A stretch of DNA of 64,000 bases from Tsukamurella asaccharolytica (GTDB lineage Bacteria > Actinomycetota > Actinomycetes > Mycobacteriales > Mycobacteriaceae), in contig NZ_VIGW01000011.1 of NCBI RefSeq assembly GCF_007858435.1, forward strand, positions 1 to 64,000. The letters run 5' to 3'. How positions within the stretch are numbered: position 1 is the first letter of the stretch; every line of letters starts with the position of its first letter. Shown here in pieces: positions 59,389 to 64,000 of the stretch. The position numbers were made by a program, and so were the translations under genes. The notes beneath the pieces were generated by a model. The model had not been told where the DNA came from and did no database searches. It saw only the letters and a list, made by a program, of their open reading frames with translations.

Positions 59389-61707
59389 TCACCAGTACCG
59401 CGTCGATCCCTGGGGGCTCGCAGTGCTCGAGACCAGTTTTGCGAAGCAATGGTCGCGGTCGAATCCGTTACTGCGGCACCATTGGTTCGCCTCGTCGGGC
59501 CCGGGGAAGGTCGCGGCCGCGACGCTCACCCACCAGCCCTGGTAGTTGAAGACCGGCCACTCGTCGGAGTACAGCAGGCGCACGTCCGCGAACCGCAGGC
59601 GCAGTGCGAGGAACTCGTCGAGGATGGACTTCTCGTCCCACGTGCGTCCGTCGGCCACCAGTCCGACCCGCTTGCTCGAGAGCTGCGCGACCCAGCGGTT
59701 GTTGAGGCTCCCCAGTATGAAGGACTTGTCGCTATCGGCCTGGATGCGCAGCGCACTGAGCCCCGACATCGGGTTCAGGCCGGTCTGCGGTCCGGGACCG
59801 GATGCCGCGATCGGGGGGTCAGACGGTGCCGGGACCTTCGCTCTGCCCGCCCCCTCCGGCTGCACGCAGTCGACGAGGTAGCTGTGCCCGCCGCTGCCGC
59901 TCGCACCTGATCCGCCGCTCGAGGGTCCGGGGAGTGTGTCCGGGGTGCGGAAGAACTGGCCGTGCTTGAACAGCAGGTCGACGGTAGTGCCGGACGTGCC
60001 CTCCTCGGAGCCGGAGCCGGTGCCGGGCTTGGGGACGCCGACGGGGTTCGCGGCGAAGTCGAAGGAGCCGCTCGCGATGGGGCCTGTGGAGTCGGAGATC
60101 GTCACCGTCGTGCCCGACGAGGTCAGGGCGTCGCCGCCTGGGCAGGTGGCGGTCACCTTCATGGTGACTACCAGGCCTCCCGATTCCGTGCGGAACTTCT
60201 GCGGTGTGAACACCGGTTTGCTGCCGCAGCGGGTGTAGTACGAGTCGTCACTCGAGTTCTTGGCGGCGGTACCGGTGTTGCGGCTGCCCGGTGCACTCGC
60301 GGCGCCGCCCGTCGCCGTGTAGCCGATGATCCCGTCGTTCGTTTGGAAGACGAGAGTGCCACCCGCCGCCGCCAGTGTGCCGCCCTTCGTGTCCATCGGG
60401 ACCGGTGCCCGCCACTGCTCCCGGCCGGTGTGCAGATCGACGGCGACGATCGACCCGTTGGTGATGTACATGACGTGACGTCCGTCGGTCACGGGGTCGC
60501 GGAAGCCGCCCGGGTCGGCGGCCCGCAGCTCTCGCCCCGACTCTGTGTCCATGCCGCGTAGTCGACCGTCGTGGGTCACGACGGTGACGTCGTCGGCGAC
60601 GATGTGTACCTGGGGAGAGTTGCTGAGCGCGGAGCTCCACCGTGCCTGATCGCCGATGTACAGCTTGCCGTCGACCAGGAACGGCGCGGCGATATCGGGA
60701 CCGACGACCTCGGGGACTTCCACAGAGCTGGCGGGGAACGTGCGTTGCGTGCCGGACGGCGCCGTGTGGACGACGTCCCGCGACGTTACCGATGTCAGGT
60801 CTTTGCCGGTCGTCGTCGAGGTGACGAGTCCACCGTCGGGCAGTGGTTCGCGCCCGTAACCGGCTCTGGTGAAGAGCATCTCGCCAGTGTCGGCACGAAA
60901 ATGGGTGATAGCTCCACCGCTCTGCAGGGCGACGAGCGAATCGGTCACGGTGAGTCCCCACGCGTCGCCGCTGCCGAACCCCTCCGCGGGGTCGAACGTG
61001 TTCCGGAAGAGGACCTTTCCGGAGAGGTCGTACCGAATGAGAGCCCGTTGCTGCCCCGACCCGCCGCGCGAGCCGGCGAAGACGGCCAGTCGACCGATGC
61101 CGATGATTTGGCTGCTGGAGTCCAACGACGCGATCGAGCGACGTTCGCCGGTGTTCGTGTCGACGATGACCACCTCCGGGCTCGTCTGCGGCGAGGAGAT
61201 GCAGGCGATCGCGCCTGCGACGATGCGCTCCGAGCAGGTACCGAAGGTCCCCGGCACGGTGCGCGTCTGTCCGGTCACCGTATCGACGAGGACCAGCCGC
61301 GACGAGTCGCCGGCGCCGACGAAGACCGCCATGATCGAGCCGTTCTCGTTCAGGGCACGATTCGCGACCATGTAGGTCTTGTCCTGCCCCGCGACACCGA
61401 CGATCTGCTGCGCGTCGTGCCCGGTCGCCGCTGCGGTCACCTTCCAGGAAACGGACGGGGCGGTCGGGAATTCCGACGTGAGCTGTCCCGGGACCGGGCC
61501 GGAGGCATCGTCGGCCGCATGGGAGGTGAACCACCAGATCCCGCCGGCCACGAGGGCCAGCACGCACGCGACCGACACCCCGGCGAGGATCCAAGTGAGG
61601 GCGGACCGTCGGGCACGGGCGGGCGGAGGGGGTGGCGTCCGGCCGTACCCGTATTGCGGATTCTGCTGCGGGCCGTACGGGAACCGTTGGCCTCCGGGCA
61701 AAGTCAT
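59389..61707 (-). CDS. Membrane-anchored propeller-like protein sharing the kinase's sensor domain
   Basis: A 772-residue protein. A Pro-rich cytoplasmic head is followed by one helix at about 38-60 (TWILAGVSVACVLALVAGGI) and a long extracellular region with beta-propeller/PQQ-like repeats (VDTVTGQTRTVPG, VDTNTGERRSIA, VDLHTGREQWRAP). The last about 110 residues (from NNRWVAQLSSK to STRYW) match the adjacent kinase's extracellular domain at about 45 of 104 positions by eye. It lies 60 bases upstream of the kinase on the same strand and may be its ligand-sensing or signalling partner (inference). Substrate unknown. Confidence 0.75.
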   Translation of the reverse strand: MTLPGGQRFPYGPQQNPQYGYGRTPPPPPARARRSALTWILAGVSVACVLALVAGGIWWFTSHAADDASGPVPGQLTSEFPTAPSVSWKVTAAATGHDAQQIVGVAGQDKTYMVANRALNENGSIMAVFVGAGDSSRLVLVDTVTGQTRTVPGTFGTCSERIVAGAIACISSPQTSPEVVIVDTNTGERRSIASLDSSSQIIGIGRLAVFAGSRGGSGQQRALIRYDLSGKVLFRNTFDPAEGFGSGDAWGLTVTDSLVALQSGGAITHFRADTGEMLFTRAGYGREPLPDGGLVTSTTTGKDLTSVTSRDVVHTAPSGTQRTFPASSVEVPEVVGPDIAAPFLVDGKLYIGDQARWSSALSNSPQVHIVADDVTVVTHDGRLRGMDTESGRELRAADPGGFRDPVTDGRHVMYITNGSIVAVDLHTGREQWRAPVPMDTKGGTLAAAGGTLVFQTNDGIIGYTATGGAASAPGSRNTGTAAKNSSDDSYYTRCGSKPVFTPQKFRTESGGLVVTMKVTATCPGGDALTSSGTTVTISDSTGPIASGSFDFAANPVGVPKPGTGSGSEEGTSGTTVDLLFKHGQFFRTPDTLPGPSSGGSGASGSGGHSYLVDCVQPEGAGRAKVPAPSDPPIAASGPGPQTGLNPMSGLSALRIQADSDKSFILGSLNNRWVAQLSSKRVGLVADGRTWDEKSILDEFLALRLRFADVRLLYSDEWPVFNYQGWWVSVAAATFPGPDEANQWCRSNGFDRDHCFAKLVSSTASPQGSTRYW

Positions 61708-61720
61708 GCCTCCACCCGAT

Positions 61721-61771
61721 CAAGAAAACGGCGCCCGGACAATCATCCGATCGGATGACAGCCGGGCGCCG
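61721..61771 (-). terminator. Rho-independent terminator of the acyl-CoA dehydrogenase gene
   Basis: A 10-base stem (61729-61738 with 61762-61771) followed on the minus strand by TTTTCTT. The loop encloses a second perfect 16-base palindrome at 61743-61758 (TCATCCGATCGGATGA), which could be an operator or a hairpin extension. Confidence 0.8.
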
Positions 61772-61791
61772 CCTGAGGAACCGCGTCGCGT

Positions 61792-62940
61792 TTACAGGGT
61801 GCGCGCGATGATCTCCTTCATGATCTCATTGGTGCCGGCGTAGATCATCTGGACGCGGTTGTCGACCCAGAAGCGCGCCGCCGGGTACTCGGCCATGTAG
61901 CCGTAGCCGCCGAACAACTGCAGGCACTCGGACGCGACCTCCTGGGCGCGGTCCGAGGTCCACCACTTCGCCATGGCGACGGTCGGGATGTCGAGCTCGC
62001 CCTTGACGTGCTTCTCGATGCAGTCGTCCACGAAGACGCGCGCGATGGTGGCCTCGGTGAGCGCCTCGGCGAGCTTGAACTTGGTGTTCTGGAAGCCGAA
62101 GATGGGGCGGCCGAAGGCCTCGCGCTCCTTGGTGTAGCGCAGGGTCTCCTCGAAGATGACCTCCATGCCGGCGACGCAGGCCTGGCCGATGATCAGGCGC
62201 TCCTGCGGCAACTGCTGCATGAGCTGGTAGAAGCCCTGGCCCTCCTGGGTGCCGAGGAGGTTCTCGACGGGCACGTGCACGTCGTCGAAGAACAACTCGG
62301 AGGTGTCCTGACCCTTCTGACCGATCTTGTTGAGGATGTTGCCCTTGCGGAAGCCCTCGCGGTCGGCCTCGACGAGGACCAGCGAGATGCCGGCGGCGCC
62401 CTGATCGGGGTCGGTCTTGCAGACGAGGACGACGATGTCGGCCTGCTGGCCGTTCGTGATGAAGGTCTTGCTGCCGTTGATGACGTACTCGCCGCCGGTC
62501 TTGATGGCGCGGGTCTTCACGTTCTGCAGGTCCGAGCCGGTGCCGGGCTCCGTCATCGCGATGGCGCCGACGGCCTCGCCCGAGGCCATCTTCGGAAGCC
62601 AGGTCTGCTTCTGCTCCTCCGTGCCGTACGCGAGGATGTAGTGCGCGACGATGCCGTTGTGCAGGGAGACGCCCCAGCTGGTGTCGAACGCCTGCGCCTG
62701 CGCGGCGATGAGCACGGACTCGTGGCGGAAGTCGCCGCCCCCGCCGCCGTACTCCTCGGGGATCGACAGGCACAGCAGGCCCAGCTGGCCGGCCTTGTTC
62801 CAGAGGTCGCGGTCCACATGGTGCTGCTCGGCGAACTTCTCGATGTTGGGGACGAGTTCCTTCGCCAGGAACTTGTCCGCGAGGTCGCGAAGGGCGTCGA
62901 GCTCCTCGTTCATCCAACTCGAGCGGCGGCGTGCGGCCAT
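61792..62940 (-). CDS. Long-chain-type acyl-CoA dehydrogenase
   Basis: A 382-residue flavoprotein that introduces the first double bond in beta-oxidation. Motifs are IAMTEPGTGSDLQNVKTRAI, then KTFITNGQQADIVVLVCKTD and the C-terminal LQLFGGYGYMAEYP. The site where medium-chain enzymes have a catalytic Glu is YAGTNEI instead, as in long-chain (LCAD) enzymes, whose Glu lies in the helix IFEETLRYTKEREAFG. The ATG at 62940 has AAAGGTGG upstream; extra upstream residues are unlikely. Electron transfer goes to ETF. It is a single gene. Confidence 0.9.
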   Translation of the reverse strand: MAARRRSSWMNEELDALRDLADKFLAKELVPNIEKFAEQHHVDRDLWNKAGQLGLLCLSIPEEYGGGGGDFRHESVLIAAQAQAFDTSWGVSLHNGIVAHYILAYGTEEQKQTWLPKMASGEAVGAIAMTEPGTGSDLQNVKTRAIKTGGEYVINGSKTFITNGQQADIVVLVCKTDPDQGAAGISLVLVEADREGFRKGNILNKIGQKGQDTSELFFDDVHVPVENLLGTQEGQGFYQLMQQLPQERLIIGQACVAGMEVIFEETLRYTKEREAFGRPIFGFQNTKFKLAEALTEATIARVFVDDCIEKHVKGELDIPTVAMAKWWTSDRAQEVASECLQLFGGYGYMAEYPAARFWVDNRVQMIYAGTNEIMKEIIARTL

Positions 62941-63087
62941 CAGTGACCACCTTTCTGCAGGGGAGTCTGCGGGCTTGTTGAACATCACTTAATCAGAACC
63001 GCATCGACGAAAACAAGCACGGATGACTGATTCGCGGTTAATCTCCTGGTCAGCGCCTGCCACCGGCGTGGTGCCGTGCTGCGCTCC

Positions 63088-63093
63088 TAGGAT
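63088..63093 (+). promoter_or_regulatory. -10 box for leaderless membrane protein gene
   Basis: TAGGAT is followed by 6 bases and the GTG at 63100. Confidence 0.45.
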
Positions 63094-63099
63094 CGTCAC

Positions 63100-63855
63100 G
63101 TGCAGACGGTCGCGGGTGCCGGTGGCACCCTGCGCGGGGTGCTCCACTGGGAGCAGAGAGCGCTCAGGCGTATCGGCGTGGGCCTGCTCTTCAACCTCGC
63201 GCTCGCCTTCGGGTGGCTCCTCTTCGACCCCCTTGAGTACACCGCGCACACGGAGATCCCGGTCATCGTCGTGTACTTCGTCACCTTCGTCCTCGCCGAC
63301 TCGGCGACCACCAACATGCTCGCGGACCAGGCCGCGGTGAGGTCCGGGAGGTCGACGGGGTTCGGCGCGAGCCTCGGGGTCGTCGTCGCCCGGAACGTGA
63401 CCCTCTTCCTGGCGCTCGGCGTGCCGCTCGTCGCGGCGACGGTGACCCTGGTCGCGCTCACGGGGCACGGCGGCGCCACGCCCATCGCGGTCTCGTCCGT
63501 GCTGATGCAGGTGTTCGTGTGGCTCGGGATCTGCTCGATCCTGGCCGCGCTGTTCCCCGTGACCGCGGCGAGCCCGCTCGCCTGGTGGCGCGATCGCCGG
63601 AACCCACGGGTGACGGCCTGGCGCGCCTTCGCCGCGCTCGCGCCCTACGCGCTGCTCTGGGTGCTCGTGCCGGCCGATGGGCGGCGGCGGCTCCCCGGCA
63701 TGGGTGCGGTGCATCGCAGAACGACCGGTGCCCAGCCACTGGATCACGTGCATCAGGCCGTCACCGCGGTACTCGTGGGACTGCTGCTGTGGGGTGTGGG
63801 CATCGGGATCGGCGCCGGCATCGTGCGGATCCGGAACTGGCGGCCGCGGGCGTGA
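63100..63855 (+). CDS. Hypothetical integral membrane protein
   Basis: A 251-residue membrane protein with about six hydrophobic helices, for example VGLLFNLALAFGWLLF, PVIVVYFVTFVLADSATTNM, VTLFLALGVPLVAATVTLVA and AVSSVLMQVFVWLGICSILA. The conserved-looking loop MLADQAAVRSGRSTGFGASL is cytoplasmic or extracytoplasmic by turns. No family is recognised. The GTG was chosen from the leaderless promoter. It is divergent from the acyl-CoA dehydrogenase. Confidence 0.6.
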   Translation: MQTVAGAGGTLRGVLHWEQRALRRIGVGLLFNLALAFGWLLFDPLEYTAHTEIPVIVVYFVTFVLADSATTNMLADQAAVRSGRSTGFGASLGVVVARNVTLFLALGVPLVAATVTLVALTGHGGATPIAVSSVLMQVFVWLGICSILAALFPVTAASPLAWWRDRRNPRVTAWRAFAALAPYALLWVLVPADGRRRLPGMGAVHRRTTGAQPLDHVHQAVTAVLVGLLLWGVGIGIGAGIVRIRNWRPRA

Positions 63856-63950
63856 GCCGTCCACCTGCGGCGATGCGAGTTCGGAACCGTTCGCCGCGCC
63901 GGTGCGTCTAATTGATGCGGAGGAAAAACCAACGAGATCGGGGGAACGAG

Positions 63951-64000
63951 TTGGGCACCACACCGCAGTTCTGGTCGGACGCCGCTGATGCGGAGAGGAC
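63951..64000 (+). CDS. Start of an unidentified gene, cut by the window end
   Basis: After the ribosome-site-like GGGGGAACGAG, a TTG opens a frame reading GTTPQFWSDAADAER to the right edge. An in-frame ATG at 63915 without a visible ribosome site is the alternative. Too little is present for any functional call. Confidence 0.35.
   Translation, partial: MGTTPQFWSDAADAER

Overview
The window is a very GC-rich actinobacterial chromosome segment. Its backbone has the gene order of the Mycobacteriales: priA end, def-fmt-rsmB-rpe-ribD, an FMN riboswitch, ribE-ribBA-ribH, then uvrC, rapZ-yvcK-whiA and gap-pgk-tpiA-secG. This is the order of the M. tuberculosis Rv1402-Rv1440 region. LGFP repeats, an IdeR-like iron box and many GTG or leaderless starts also fit this order. 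A Tsukamurella or Gordonia-like genus is a reasonable inference, but no marker in the window proves the genus. No rRNA, tRNA, CRISPR array, integrase or transposase was seen.

Layout. 1-4386: end of priA, a branched-chain 2-oxoacid dehydrogenase operon (E1a-E1b-E2, minus strand) and a divergent Lrp/AsnC regulator. 4424-8447: secreted esterase, then def-fmt-rsmB. 8449-9496: two identical 59-bp palindromes bracketing a frameshifted DUF559 nuclease-like gene. 9512-15877: LGFP-repeat protein, rpe, and riboflavin genes with two different lumazine synthases in tandem. 15882-22627: aldehyde dehydrogenase with a GMC oxidoreductase, a peptide transporter, an ankyrin protein and a membrane coiled-coil protein.

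22680-33358 looks like a defence island. It holds a ParD-like/zeta toxin-antitoxin pair, a DUF4352 lipid-envelope type protein, a two-gene operon of an unknown protein plus a NADAR protein, and a type I restriction-modification operon (hsdM-hsdS-mrr-like-hsdR). 33430-40568 is metabolic and regulatory: an HD hydrolase, a flavin monooxygenase, a Tat-lipoprotein dioxygenase, an acyl-CoA synthetase and an unusual protein with three Ros/MucR-type zinc fingers.

40623-57100 returns to the conserved backbone (uvrC, permease, iron ABC transporter, gamma-glutamyltransferase, VanY-like peptidase, rapZ-yvcK-whiA, glycolytic operon, secG). 57235-64000 holds an epoxide-hydrolase-like protein, a receptor Ser/Thr kinase next to a membrane propeller protein that shares the kinase's extracellular domain, an acyl-CoA dehydrogenase, a membrane protein, and the start of one more gene.

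Regulation visible in sequence: an FMN riboswitch with its own promoter, an IdeR/DtxR-like box upstream of the iron transporter, several TANNNT -10 boxes 6-8 bases before start codons (leaderless transcripts), and several intergenic terminator hairpins.
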